Source: Pseudodesulfovibrio cashew (GTDB lineage Bacteria; Desulfobacterota; Desulfovibrionia; Desulfovibrionales; Desulfovibrionaceae). From it: a DNA stretch of 64,000 nt. The DNA lies in the NCBI RefSeq assembly GCF_009762795.1, contig NZ_CP046400.1, positions 3,015,501 through 3,079,500 on the forward strand. The letters run 5' to 3'. The position numbers and the translations under genes were made by a program. This document shows positions 1 to 8,571 of this stretch, one piece after another (the stretch's first letter is position 1; the number at the start of each line of letters is the position of its first letter). The notes under the pieces were generated by a model. That model saw only the letters and a list, made by a program, of their open reading frames with translations, ran no database searches and was not told the DNA's origin.

Positions 1-93
1 TTGCCACTCAATAAAATTGCGATAGCTTTCTTCGTCGATTTCACCATTTCTGAATGGTGTCGAGAGTGCGGTGAATGCACCTCTGAGTTCCAT
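1..93 (-). CDS. dapA: 4-hydroxy-tetrahydrodipicolinate synthase, N-terminal fragment
   Basis: Only the first 31 codons lie in the window, and the gene runs off the left edge. The peptide begins [20 protein letters not shown], which is the first beta strand and the T-P substrate-loop region of the DapA/NAL aldolase family (condensation of pyruvate with aspartate semialdehyde, first committed step of lysine and diaminopimelate synthesis). The ATG at 93 is preceded by a strong ribosome binding site (GGAGGGGAGG). The lysine branch ends with lysA, which is also in this window at 57475-58713 but in a separate operon. The family call rests on a short stretch, so I am fairly but not fully sure. Confidence 0.8.
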   Translation of the reverse strand, partial: MELRGAFTALSTPFRNGEIDEESYRNFIEWQ

Positions 94-148
94 GATCCTC
101 CCCTCCTGGGTAGATAAATTTTATGCTCGATGCGCCCCGCAGGGCTGC

Positions 149-1009
149 TTATTGTAGAATCTTGCTTACTTCCGGATTGTCCGGATACTGGTCGCCCAAT
201 CCAATGGAAAGGGAGCGCAGATTGTCTGGTTCACTCCAGGCAAAGGGTTTAGTGCGGTCAGGCCAGGCTAGCACCTGAGCCTCGATCACCGTCATTCCTT
301 TGTCATATGGGCGGTACCATGCGCACCGGCGGTCTGCCAATAGCCGTCCTACCACCCCGGACCCCAACCCGCTGCCCAGCAGGATGTCGGGGACATACTC
401 GGGGTTTTGTCCCAGATATTCCCGTTCGCCGACCCAGCCCCAATCAGATAAGGCAACAAGCAGGTCCACGTTGTCCCTCTTCGTCTTGATCGATGCCGTG
501 ATGCGGTCAATTAGCTTGGGCGAGGGGATATTTTCACCTTCTCCCAGAGAGGGAAAACGCAAGAAGCCCACGGAAGCGCCTTCGGAGGTGTGGATAACCG
601 TGAAGGGTTCTTCTTCTGCGGTTTTTCTGTTTCGGTCCGGAGCGATTCCCGCCTTGGCGAAAAAGTCGGCTTCATTGCGGCCTAACATGGCCACGTCATA
701 CTTCATGAGATCGTAAGCCTTTGCAAGCCCGGCGACCAATTCCGGTGAGGGGAGGTCGCCTTTTGGGCGCATAAACTCCCACCCGCCGGATACGAGAACA
801 CGCGGAGAGCCTGCCTTGTGTACATCAAAAAAATATGTGGCCCGCCGGGCCACGCCACCCAAGGTCTTACCACCTCAGGAGGGACATGGCCTGACGGTGC
901 CATACGTATTTGCCGAATACAGGATGGTCAGCAGGGACTGCTCAGCCTGCGCCGGCCTACAGGTAAGAAAGAAGGCCGCCGCAAGAAAGCAGCATATGAT
1001 TCGTCGCAT
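149..1009 (-). CDS. UshA-like secreted protein, probable selenoprotein (in-frame UGA at codon 45)
   Basis: Reading from ATG at 1009, one frame gives a signal peptide (MRRIICCFLAAAFFLTC, likely cleaved after A-Q-A at residue 22), then ILYSANTYGTVRPCPS, a UGA codon at 877-875, then GGKTLGGVARRATYFF and on to a TAA at 149: 286 residues if the UGA is decoded. The part after the UGA resembles the N-terminal metallophosphatase domain of UshA/5'-nucleotidases (GGLARR block; LGRNEADF where the family has GNHEFD). The UGA falls at the second Cys position of a C-P-S-C motif, giving C-x-x-U. A perfect hairpin with a GGC loop starts 21 nt after the UGA. The ATG lies one base after the HU stop codon, so translation is probably coupled. 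A plain ORF caller would start at the TTG at 862 and lose the export signal and the motif. A nonsense mutation or sequencing error is the alternative. UshA-like (seleno)proteins are, as far as I recall, a recognised group in sulfate reducers. The function is unknown. Confidence 0.78.
837..853 (-). promoter_or_regulatory. candidate bacterial SECIS hairpin
   Basis: The mRNA segment is GTGGCCC-GGC-GGGCCAC, a perfect 7-bp stem with a three-base loop containing two G residues. The loop begins 28 nt after the UGA at 877-875. Bacterial SECIS elements lie inside the reading frame directly downstream of the UGA, with a G in a small apical loop at roughly this distance. Only position and shape support the call. 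The encoded residues (VARRAT) are also conserved protein sequence, so the hairpin could be partly coincidental. Confidence 0.55.
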
Positions 1010-1010
1010 C

Positions 1011-1286
1011 CTAATCGTTGATGTATTCTTTCAGCTCTTTTCCGGGACGGAAGAAGGGGAGCTTTTTGGGGCGGACCTGGACGACGCTTCCGGTTTTGGG
1101 ATTACGTCCCGTGTACCCCTCGTAGTCCTTGATCTTGAAGCTTCCGAAGCCGCGAATTTCAACCCGGTCGCCGCGCAGCAGAGCTTCCTTCACGGAATCC
1201 ACGAAGGCTCCGACCACCTTGGTGGCCTCGTCAACGTGCATTTTCTTCTGTTCGGACAGAGCCTTGATCAATTCGCTCTTGTTCAT
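1011..1286 (-). CDS. HU family DNA-binding protein
   Basis: This 91-residue protein has the length of an HU/IHF subunit. It shows the helical dimerisation half (MNKSELIKALSEQ) and the beta-arm region with GRNPKTG followed by the F-x-P-G-K-x-L block near residue 82. HU proteins bind and bend DNA non-specifically as dimers in the nucleoid. The ATG at 1286 has the upstream site AGGGGGA. The downstream gene, the UshA-like selenoprotein candidate, starts one base after its stop. Upstream at 1353-1370 is a 6-bp inverted repeat (GAATTT...AAATTC) that may belong to its promoter. A second HU gene lies at 14241-14513. I cannot separate HU-alpha, HU-beta or IHF types here. Confidence 0.93.
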   Translation of the reverse strand: MNKSELIKALSEQKKMHVDEATKVVGAFVDSVKEALLRGDRVEIRGFGSFKIKDYEGYTGRNPKTGSVVQVRPKKLPFFRPGKELKEYIND

Positions 1287-1420
1287 GATTTCCCCCTGGG
1301 AAAATAAGTTGACTGCATCCCCGTTTATCAGGGCGGACAGCTAACGAAAAAAGAATTTCTGACTAAATTCTCACTAACTATGCCGAAAAATAACTCTTTT
1401 CGTCAACCCCTATCTTCATC

Positions 1421-2230
1421 TCATGCACTGAAAAAATCCTTGAGGATGGGGCGATTGGCGATCTTCTCCGAATTGTCCTGGCGATATCGCATAAGTTTCT
1501 GTGCCAACCCCTTGATATCCTTGCTTGCCTTGCAGTCTGGCGCAAATTTGAGCAGTGGGGTCTGGCGACGTACTGATTCAATCAACGTGCTGTCCTGATG
1601 GATGAAACCGAGGTTACTCAGTTCGATATTCAGGAAGTTACGGCAGGCCGCCGCAAGCCGCTCAAAGGTGATTTTCGCCTCTTTGGCCGAGGTCGCCTGG
1701 TTGACGATGATCAGGAAATCCTTGATTCCGTGCTGGGTGGCGAGGACCTTGATCATGGCATAGCTGTCCGTGAGCGAGGTCGGTTCCGGAGTGACCACCA
1801 CGATCCGCAGCTGCGTTATGGCCGCCAGGGAGAGGACCGTATGGCTGATGCCTGCCCCCAGGTCGAGCATGATATAGTCGTATTCCCCGGCCAGGGTCAG
1901 CAGCTTTCTGAACAGGATATCCTGCATGTCTTCATCCATCTCAACCAGTTCAGGCACACCGCTGGTGGCCGGCAGCATGTCGAAGCCGTCTTCAATGGAG
2001 ACCAGGACGTCTTCGGCGTCCACGCCGGTTTGCAGTAGGTCGTGCAGGTTGCGTTCGGGCGAAATGCCGAGCAGGACGTCGAGGTTGGCGAGTCCGAGGT
2101 CGCAATCCATGAGCATGGCGGTCATATTGGCCTGATGAAGAGCGTAGCCGAGGTTGAGGACGATATTGGTCTTGCCGACGCCGCCCTTGCCGCTCATGAT
2201 GGAAAGACTGAGGGTCTTGTTTTCGTTCAT
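1421..2230 (-). CDS. flhG: MinD/ParA-family ATPase, FlhG-like
   Basis: 269 residues with the deviant Walker A motif GKGGVGKT at residues 14-21 and the switch-like block DCDLGLANLDVLLG, both typical of MinD/FlhG ATPases. FlhG (YlxH) proteins control flagellar number and place the basal body through FlhF and SRP-type GTPases. The gene lies directly downstream of a GGDEF cyclase (12-bp gap) with its own site (GGAGATAGTCC before the ATG). A fliM gene sits in the same window but 26 kb away. There is no MinC or MinE nearby, which favours a FlhG role over Min, although the C-terminal amphipathic helix that would settle it is not obvious. The gene symbol is therefore tentative. Confidence 0.72.
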   Translation of the reverse strand: MNENKTLSLSIMSGKGGVGKTNIVLNLGYALHQANMTAMLMDCDLGLANLDVLLGISPERNLHDLLQTGVDAEDVLVSIEDGFDMLPATSGVPELVEMDEDMQDILFRKLLTLAGEYDYIMLDLGAGISHTVLSLAAITQLRIVVVTPEPTSLTDSYAMIKVLATQHGIKDFLIIVNQATSAKEAKITFERLAAACRNFLNIELSNLGFIHQDSTLIESVRRQTPLLKFAPDCKASKDIKGLAQKLMRYRQDNSEKIANRPILKDFFSA

Positions 2231-2242
2231 GGACTATCTCCG

Positions 2243-3094
2243 TTATTTCCCACCAAACAGGAATTGCTTTTCGTTTGCGTGGACCAGGGTGTCGTTGGGA
2301 ACGTTGTCAGCGAAAGGAAGCTTCGAGACGCGCACCTGGTCCTTGCCGGATGTTTTAGCCTCATACAACGCGTCGTCGGCCAGTTTGACGAATTCTTCGA
2401 CATCCATGGCCGCCGATCCCTTGAAACAGGTAAGCCCCACGGAGCAGGTCACGGAAAAACTCCCGGCCCCGTCAGGTTTGTCGAACTCAACCAGCCGAAG
2501 TTCAGACAGAAGCCGGTTGAGAAGGCGTTGCGCTTTGACCACGCCGGAGCCGGCCATGATCAGGGCGAACTCCTCACCCCCGTAACGGGCCGCAAGATCG
2601 TATCGACGCGTCGTGTCCTTGAGCATGCGGGCAAAGGTCTCCAGCACCTCATCCCCTTTCTGGTGGCCGTAGGTATCGTTGATGCTCTTGAAATTGTCGA
2701 GATCAAAAATGGCAAGGGAAAGCGGCGTTCTGCTCCGTTTTGAGCGCTCCATCTCTATGTCCAGCGTCCTATCGAAGGCACGCCTGTTGGCCAGGCCAGT
2801 CAGCGGATCGTGTTCGGTCTGGTAGGCGAGACGTTCCAGGGTCTCCTGAAACTGCTTGAGATGGGGGTACGCGTCTCCGTCCAGGGGGAGGGTCAGCCAT
2901 CCCGAGAAGTCGCGCTGGGCCGACAGCGTTTTCCAGTCGGCAGGAGTTATGCCCTGAAATTGGCGAAAGACCCACACCGCCTCCGACGCATCATCCCCGC
3001 TGAGCGGGAAGAGGTCTCCCAGTTCGCTTTGCAGGGACGCCAACTCCTTGGCGAGTGCATCAAGGGGGAGTTTAGGATTGTTTTCCGTGTGCAT
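2243..3094 (-). CDS. diguanylate cyclase (GGDEF domain)
   Basis: 283 residues. The C-terminal half (about 90-265) is a GGDEF domain with the active-site motif GGEEF at 172-176, metal-site block FDLDNFKSIND at 130-140 and an inhibitory I-site RRYD at 163-166, five residues before the active motif. It should therefore make cyclic di-GMP from two GTP and be product-inhibited. The N-terminal 90 residues match no sensor domain I know and have no membrane segment, so the protein looks cytoplasmic. Its start overlaps the end of prfB by 23 bases and no clear ribosome binding site is visible, which suggests translational coupling. The next gene downstream is the FlhG-like ATPase, hinting at a role in flagellar or motility control. 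Confidence 0.9.
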   Translation of the reverse strand: MHTENNPKLPLDALAKELASLQSELGDLFPLSGDDASEAVWVFRQFQGITPADWKTLSAQRDFSGWLTLPLDGDAYPHLKQFQETLERLAYQTEHDPLTGLANRRAFDRTLDIEMERSKRSRTPLSLAIFDLDNFKSINDTYGHQKGDEVLETFARMLKDTTRRYDLAARYGGEEFALIMAGSGVVKAQRLLNRLLSELRLVEFDKPDGAGSFSVTCSVGLTCFKGSAAMDVEEFVKLADDALYEAKTSGKDQVRVSKLPFADNVPNDTLVHANEKQFLFGGK

Positions 3095-4191
3095 GGATGA
3101 ATAATAAGTGGTTGCGGATCATCTCGTCCAGATCGCCGTCCAGGAACGCGTCCACGTTGCCTATTTCGGAATTGGAACGGTGGTCCTTGACCAGCCGGTA
3201 GGGCTGGAGGGTGTAAGTCCGTATCTGACTGCCCCAGGCGATGGCCTCCTTGGCCTCGTAGTCCTGCTTTCGGCTTTCCTCGATCTTCTTGAGTTCCCGT
3301 TCGTAGAGTCGGGCCTTGACCAGTCTGAGCGCGGTGGCCTTGTTCCTGTGTTGGGATTTTTCGTTCTGGCATTGAGCCACGATGCCAGTGGGAATGTGAG
3401 TGATGCGGACGGCCGAACTGGTTTTGTTGACGCTCTGTCCGCCGGGACCGCTTGATCGGAAGGTGTCGATGCGCAGGTCTTCGTCTTTGACCTCGATTTC
3501 GATGTCCTCGTCCATGTCGGGATAGACGTCCACCGATGCAAATGAGGTGTGGCGCCTGCCCGAAGAGTCGAATGGAGAGATGCGGATGAGCCTGTGCACG
3601 CCGCTTTCGCCCTTGAGTAGGCCGTACGCGTAGAGTCCTTCCATCTGAAGGGTGACCGACTTGATGCCCGCTTCGTCGCCGTGCTGGAAGTCGAGTTGGG
3701 TGACCTTGAACCCCTTGCGCTCGCCGTAGCGGGTGTACATGCGCAGGAGCATCTCCGCCCAATCCTGGGACTCGACCCCGCCCGCTCCGGGATGGATTTC
3801 AAGGATCGCGTTATTCTTGTCGTGCTCAAAGGCGAACATGGTAGCCAGTTCAGTTCCGGCAAGGCGGGACTTGAACACGCCAAGTTGAGATTCCAATGCC
3901 GACAGCACTTCTTCGTCCGGTTCTTCCTGGGCAAGCTCAAGCCATGCGTCGAGGTCGTCCTTGGCTTCGGCCAGGCCGTCGTACATGTCCAGCTTCGTGG
4001 AGAGTTGGCTTTTTTCCTTGAGTACTGGGGTGAGTTCGTCCGGTTTGTCCCAGGCTCCCGGCTTGGAAAGTTCCTTTTCTATTTCATCCAGCCGGGTTTT
4101 GGTTTCAGCGTAGTCAAAGACGCCCCCAGAGGGAGTCGAACTGTTGTATCAGGTCCGAGGAGCGCGTCTTGAGTTCTGGATATTCGGTCAT
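3072..4191 (-). CDS. prfB: peptide chain release factor 2, with programmed +1 frameshift
   Basis: RF2 releases peptides at UGA and UAA. The first 25 codons run from ATG at 4191 and end in CTT-TGA. The reading frame then shifts +1 at CTTTGAC (4119-4113) into the long frame that ends at 3072, giving 372 residues. A Shine-Dalgarno-like TGGGGG lies just before the shift site, as in the classical autoregulatory RF2 site, where low RF2 makes the ribosome pause at UGA and slip. In the joined protein the stop-codon-reading SPF tripeptide is at 205-207 and the catalytic GGQ at 250-252, the same numbers as in E. coli RF2. The gene starts 10 bases after lnt, and its end overlaps the GGDEF gene. Automated calls that ignore the shift would truncate it at 3986. 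Confidence 0.96.
4111..4124 (-). promoter_or_regulatory. prfB programmed frameshift site
   Basis: The minus-strand sequence around codon 25-26 is GGGGGCGTCTTTGAC. It holds a purine-rich Shine-Dalgarno-like block three bases before the CTT slip codon and an in-frame TGA followed by C, the weakest termination context. This is the known RF2 autoregulation signal: release factor 2 terminates at its own UGA when abundant and allows the +1 shift when scarce. Confidence 0.95.
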
Positions 4192-4200
4192 CGTTGCTAA

Positions 4201-5715
4201 TCATCCTGTGGTCGTTTTGCGTGACACTCCGATGATAACCCAGGCGAACAGGGCCAGGGTCAGGAGCGGAGTGTAGAATGTGATGTCGTCGTGAATCCGG
4301 TGGTACGGGGTCGTTTCCTTCAATGGCGCGATTTTCGCGCTCAGGGTTTCGGCCCGGAACTGCCCACCGACCAGGGCCAGCCGTCCCAGCGGGTCCACGA
4401 AGGCGGAAATGCCGTTGTTGGTGCAGCGCACCAGCCAGCGTCCCTGTTCCACGGCGCGCAGTACCGTGAGATCGAGATGCTGTTTCGGAGCAGAGGTGTC
4501 GCCGAACCATGCGTCGTTGCTGATGTTCAAAAGAGCGGTGGCCCCGCGTTCCACCTGCTGTTGCGCCAGGTCGGGGAAGATCCCTTCATAACAAATGAGC
4601 ATGCCAAGGGCAACGCTGTCTATTACCAGCGGTTTGTTATCCGTCCCGGGTTTGAAGTCGCCTGCCGCCTGGACCAGTTTCTTGAACGGCACGTACTCCT
4701 CAAGGGGCATGTACTCGCCGAATGGCACCAGGTGTTCCTTGTCATAGGACTGGGTGACGTTCCCCAGGTCGTCCACCAGCCAGGCGCGGTTGAACAGGAC
4801 GTAGTCACGTTTTTTGAGATCGATGACCTTGTAGGCCGGAGAGCCGGTGACAATGGGAGTATGGGTGTCGTGGGCGAAGAGCTTGACGGCTTTCTGGAAG
4901 GGGGAAACGTCCTGAAGATAGAACGGCATGGCGGTTTCCGGCCAGATTACCAACTCGGGATGGTTCCTGTCGATGGCCTCCAGGCTCAGGCTGGCGTATT
5001 CCTTGACTGTGGCTGCCTGGAATTTGGGCTCCCACTTGAGAGCCTGGTCTATGTTGCCTTGGACCAGTGAGACCATATAGCTCGGGTCTTCCTGAGGCAT
5101 GAACTGGAGCCGGTATACGCCGAATCCGGTGATGAGGGCTGCCATGCATACGGCGAACCAGAGAGTGCTGCGGTAGGTGGAGTAGAGCAGGATGGCCACG
5201 GCAAGGGCGGCCAGGACGCCGGAGAGGCCATAGGCACCAATCAGTGATGCCCCTTGGATGGCGAAGGTCCAGGGTGTGAAGGCTGAGGCGAGAGTCATCC
5301 AAGGAAAGCCGGACAACAGCGTTCCCATGCCCAGTTCCATGGTGCTCCAGGCCAGTCCGGCCATCAGGCAGAGAGGAATCCCCGTAACCCGTTGTCCGGC
5401 GACGTGCATGAGCACGGCGAACAGGGCGTAATAAACGGCCAGCGCGGCTGCGAGTAGGGCGGGGCATGGCAGAGCCACGTACCAGGGAAGGCCGCCGTAT
5501 ATCTGGACGGGAATCACCACCCAGTAGAAAATACCGATCCCGGCCAGCAGGCCGGCGATCCATGCGAATTTGAAGGCATTGCCGGCAGAAGTGGCCCGCA
5601 GGCCTATCCAGGTCAATCCCAGAGGCAGGGCAAGAGCGGCCAGCGGAAAATGGAAAAGCGGATTGGCAAAGCCGATCCAGGTTCCCACCGCGGCGATGAG
5701 GACAAGTGTGAGCAC
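4201..5715 (-). CDS. lnt: apolipoprotein N-acyltransferase
   Basis: This 504-residue inner-membrane protein has about seven hydrophobic segments in the first 200 residues, followed by a periplasmic nitrilase-like domain. The catalytic triad is visible as E260 (VIWPETAMP), K326 (SYDKEHLVPFGEY) and C375 (GMLICYEG). Lnt transfers the third acyl chain onto the N-terminal cysteine of lipoproteins, the last maturation step before Lol export. The gene follows corC with no gap (stop of corC at 5716, start of lnt at 5715), the same pairing as ybeX-lnt in enterobacteria. At least one client lipoprotein is in the window (58810-59247). Confidence 0.96.
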   Translation of the reverse strand: MLTLVLIAAVGTWIGFANPLFHFPLAALALPLGLTWIGLRATSAGNAFKFAWIAGLLAGIGIFYWVVIPVQIYGGLPWYVALPCPALLAAALAVYYALFAVLMHVAGQRVTGIPLCLMAGLAWSTMELGMGTLLSGFPWMTLASAFTPWTFAIQGASLIGAYGLSGVLAALAVAILLYSTYRSTLWFAVCMAALITGFGVYRLQFMPQEDPSYMVSLVQGNIDQALKWEPKFQAATVKEYASLSLEAIDRNHPELVIWPETAMPFYLQDVSPFQKAVKLFAHDTHTPIVTGSPAYKVIDLKKRDYVLFNRAWLVDDLGNVTQSYDKEHLVPFGEYMPLEEYVPFKKLVQAAGDFKPGTDNKPLVIDSVALGMLICYEGIFPDLAQQQVERGATALLNISNDAWFGDTSAPKQHLDLTVLRAVEQGRWLVRCTNNGISAFVDPLGRLALVGGQFRAETLSAKIAPLKETTPYHRIHDDITFYTPLLTLALFAWVIIGVSRKTTTG

Positions 5716-6537
5716 TTATGCTCCTTCCAGCGGTTCGATACGGATAGTCCAGACCTGACGGTCGTCGGCTTCGAGGACCGTAAAACGTTTACCCTCAAAG
5801 GTGAAGAATTCATTCTTGTTGGGGATGCGTCCGGCCATGGCGGTCAGGTAACCGCCGATGGAATCGACATCCGTTGATTCCAGATTCATCGCACATTTTT
5901 CGCATACCTCGTCAAGAGGCACGCGGCCAGAAACGACGTAGACCCCGTCGGGCAAAGTCTGGATCTCCTCCGGTCGTTCCTGGTCGTATTCGTCGGCTAT
6001 TTCACCGACGATTTCCTCCAGCACGTCTTCCATGGTCACCATGCCCGAGGTTCCGCCGTATTCGTCCTGGACAATGGCCATGTGCTGCCTTTCCCGTTTG
6101 AAGGCGGCCAGTACGTCGTCCAGGCGCGTTTCCTCGGCAATGAAGAATGCCGGGCGCATGAGCGAGGCGATGGACATGTCGTCCTGCCCCTGAAGCAGGG
6201 GCTTGAGCAGGGCCTTGGCGTGGACCACCCCGAGGATGTGGTCTCGGGTTTCCCGGTAGATGGGAATGCGGGAGTGCGCTCCCTGTTCGATGATAATTTG
6301 CGCGATGTCCTGCACCGTGGAAGATTCCTCGGCGCAAGCCATATCCGTTCTGGGCACCATGATTTCGGTGACCATTTTTTCATCAAAATCCAATATGTTG
6401 AGAAGCATGGAGACCTCGTGGGGCTCAATTTCCCCTTCAGCCTTGGCCTCCATGATGTGTTCCTCTAGATCATGTCCGTTGGAACCGAATAATTTTTTGA
6501 TGATGTTGATGAATCGACTGTCAGACCCTTCGTCCAA
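5716..6537 (-). CDS. corC: CBS-domain transporter-associated protein (CorC/HlyC family)
   Basis: A soluble protein with a pair of CBS domains (about residues 55-180, with VTEIMVPRTDM at the start and FKRERQHMAIVQDEYGGTSG in the second) and a C-terminal CorC_HlyC domain (about 190-270). It lacks the DUF21 membrane domain of full-length CNNM proteins, so it resembles E. coli YbeX/CorC. A role in magnesium/cobalt efflux or ribosome-related stress has been proposed for that family, but it is not settled. I chose the TTG at 6537, which has AAGGAG nine bases upstream; the open frame continues to a GTG at 6570 that has no such site. It is transcribed ahead of lnt. Confidence 0.88.
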   Translation of the reverse strand: MDEGSDSRFINIIKKLFGSNGHDLEEHIMEAKAEGEIEPHEVSMLLNILDFDEKMVTEIMVPRTDMACAEESSTVQDIAQIIIEQGAHSRIPIYRETRDHILGVVHAKALLKPLLQGQDDMSIASLMRPAFFIAEETRLDDVLAAFKRERQHMAIVQDEYGGTSGMVTMEDVLEEIVGEIADEYDQERPEEIQTLPDGVYVVSGRVPLDEVCEKCAMNLESTDVDSIGGYLTAMAGRIPNKNEFFTFEGKRFTVLEADDRQVWTIRIEPLEGA

Positions 6538-6667
6538 GATCAGACTCCTTGATATCGTTTGTCGTTCCACACGCCGGATGACAGGGCATCACCTGTGGGG
6601 AGTATTGTATTAGTTGTATTTAGACAGAGGGACACACCCTGTCAATAGTGGGGAAACTTGTTGTGTG

Positions 6668-8545
6668 TTACAAAAAGCCAAGTTTCTTGAGGTGGATTTC
6701 CAGGCAGGTGAGCGCGGCGGGGGTTACCCCGGATATGCGGCCCGCCTGCCCAAGGGTGACGGGTTGTATCCGGGACAGCTTTTCGATGACCTCGGTAGTC
6801 AGTCCGGAGACCGCTGCATAGTCGATCTCCTCCGGCAACCTGACGTCTTCCATCAGCTTGAACTTGGCCACCAGCTCAGCCTGCTTGACCAGATAGCCCT
6901 CGTAGCGGATCTGGGTTTCCGCTTCGCGCAGGACATTGTCCGGCATGTCCGCCAGCTCCGGAAGGAACACGGTCAGCTTTTCGATTTCCATGTGCGGCTG
7001 ACGCAGCAGCGCGGCCAGCTCCACGGCCTTGCCCGGAACAGCCGCACCGATGGAACGCATGGTTTCGCGGGTGGCGGCGTCGGGCCGGATACGGATGGTT
7101 CTCATTGCCTCCAGCACGGACTGGAGCAGCTCCTGCTTTCGGGAGAAGAGTGCCCAGTGGGCGTCGTCCACCAGACCGAGGTCGCGCCCGATGGGCGTGA
7201 GTCGTTCGTCCGCGTTGCCTTCTCGCAGGAGGAGCCTGTGCTCGGCGCGGGACGTGAACATGCGGTAGGGCTCCATGGTTCCCTTGGTTACCAGGTCGTC
7301 AACCAGGACCGCCATGTACGCCTGATCGCGGGAGAGCAGGAACGGCTTCCGGCCCTGGTTGGCGCAGGCGGCGTTGAGGGCGGCCCACAGCCCCTGAGCG
7401 GCGGCTTCTTCGTAGCCGGAGGTACCGTTGATCTGTCCGGCCATGTACAGGCCGGGAACCAGTTTGGACTCCAGAGTCGGCTTGAGCTGGGTGGGCGGCA
7501 CAAAGTCGTATTCGATGGCGTAGCCCGGGCGGACGATCTGTGCGTTCTCCAGCCCGGCAATGGCTGCGACCATTTTTTTCTGCACATCGAAAGGCAGAGA
7601 GGTCGGAATGCCGCTGGGGTACATCTCCGGGCTGTCCAGGCCCTCGGGCTCCACGAATACCTGATGGCGGTCTTTTTCCGGGAAGCGGGCGACCTTGTCC
7701 TCGATGGACGGGCAATAACGCGCTCCGGTGCCTTCTATGACGCCGGTGAACATGGGAGAGCGGTCAAAGCCCGAGCGGATGGCCTCATGGGCCTCGGGGT
7801 TGGTATAGGTCAGGTAGCAGGGCACCTGTGGCATGGGCACCGTGGTGTTGCGGAAGGAAAAGGGAACCGGCGGATTGTCACCGGGCTGCACCTGCATCTT
7901 GTCGAAGTCGATGGACGAGCGCAGCAGACGGGGCGTGGTGCCGGTCTTGAGGCGGCCCAGCTCGAAACCGAGCTCCCTGAGAGAGTCGGAAAGGGTATTG
8001 GCCGCCGGATCGCCGAAGCGTCCGCCGCTGAAATTGGAGAGCCCCACATGCATAAGCCCCTTAAGGAAGGTGCCAGTGGTCAGAAGGACGGCCCTGGCGG
8101 GGATGATCTCGCCCAGTTCAGTCCTGATGCCGGAAACCCGGCCTTGGTTCGTCAGAATCGCGCCTGCCGTGTCCTGGAAGACCCAGAGGTTTTCCTGGGC
8201 GAAAATGTCCCGTTGGACCACGCGCATGTACTCGGCGCGGTCGATCTGGGCGCGGCTGGAGCGGACAGCAGGTCCCTTGCGGGTATTGAGGATGCGGAAC
8301 TGGATGCCAGCCGCGTCGGCCCACAGCCCCATCATGCCGCCCAGGGCGTCGATCTCCTTGACCATGTGCCCCTTGGCCAATCCGCCGATGGCCGGATTGC
8401 AGGACAGGTGGCCTATGCGGTCGATGTTGATGGTCAGCAGCAGCGTTTGCAGGCCGAGGTGGGAGGCGGCCATGGCGGCTTCACAACCGGCATGGCCCGC
8501 ACCGACCACAATCAGGTCGAAAACGTCTGGAAAAGGGGCTTTCAT
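6668..8545 (-). CDS. mnmG: tRNA uridine 5-carboxymethylaminomethyl modification enzyme
   Basis: 625 residues from ATG at 8545. The N-terminal FAD-binding motif is [12 protein letters not shown], followed by the family blocks [12 protein letters not shown] and the cysteine-containing loop [14 protein letters not shown]. MnmG works with MnmE to add (carboxymethyl)aminomethyl groups to wobble U34 of certain tRNAs using FAD and methylene-THF. No mnmE is in the window. The frame is open 30 codons further upstream, but those residues overlap the end of the M20 peptidase and look non-coding. A weak imperfect hairpin follows the gene at 6633-6653. Confidence 0.96.
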   Translation of the reverse strand: MKAPFPDVFDLIVVGAGHAGCEAAMAASHLGLQTLLLTINIDRIGHLSCNPAIGGLAKGHMVKEIDALGGMMGLWADAAGIQFRILNTRKGPAVRSSRAQIDRAEYMRVVQRDIFAQENLWVFQDTAGAILTNQGRVSGIRTELGEIIPARAVLLTTGTFLKGLMHVGLSNFSGGRFGDPAANTLSDSLRELGFELGRLKTGTTPRLLRSSIDFDKMQVQPGDNPPVPFSFRNTTVPMPQVPCYLTYTNPEAHEAIRSGFDRSPMFTGVIEGTGARYCPSIEDKVARFPEKDRHQVFVEPEGLDSPEMYPSGIPTSLPFDVQKKMVAAIAGLENAQIVRPGYAIEYDFVPPTQLKPTLESKLVPGLYMAGQINGTSGYEEAAAQGLWAALNAACANQGRKPFLLSRDQAYMAVLVDDLVTKGTMEPYRMFTSRAEHRLLLREGNADERLTPIGRDLGLVDDAHWALFSRKQELLQSVLEAMRTIRIRPDAATRETMRSIGAAVPGKAVELAALLRQPHMEIEKLTVFLPELADMPDNVLREAETQIRYEGYLVKQAELVAKFKLMEDVRLPEEIDYAAVSGLTTEVIEKLSRIQPVTLGQAGRISGVTPAALTCLEIHLKKLGFL

Positions 8546-8571
8546 CACAGGGCGCCCTCGCTTCGTGTCAT

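Noticed and set aside
149-862. Starting the UshA-like gene at TTG 862 and treating it as a 237-residue protein
   Set aside because: That start has no ribosome site and discards an in-frame signal peptide and the conserved N-terminal block; the UGA read-through model explains all of it.
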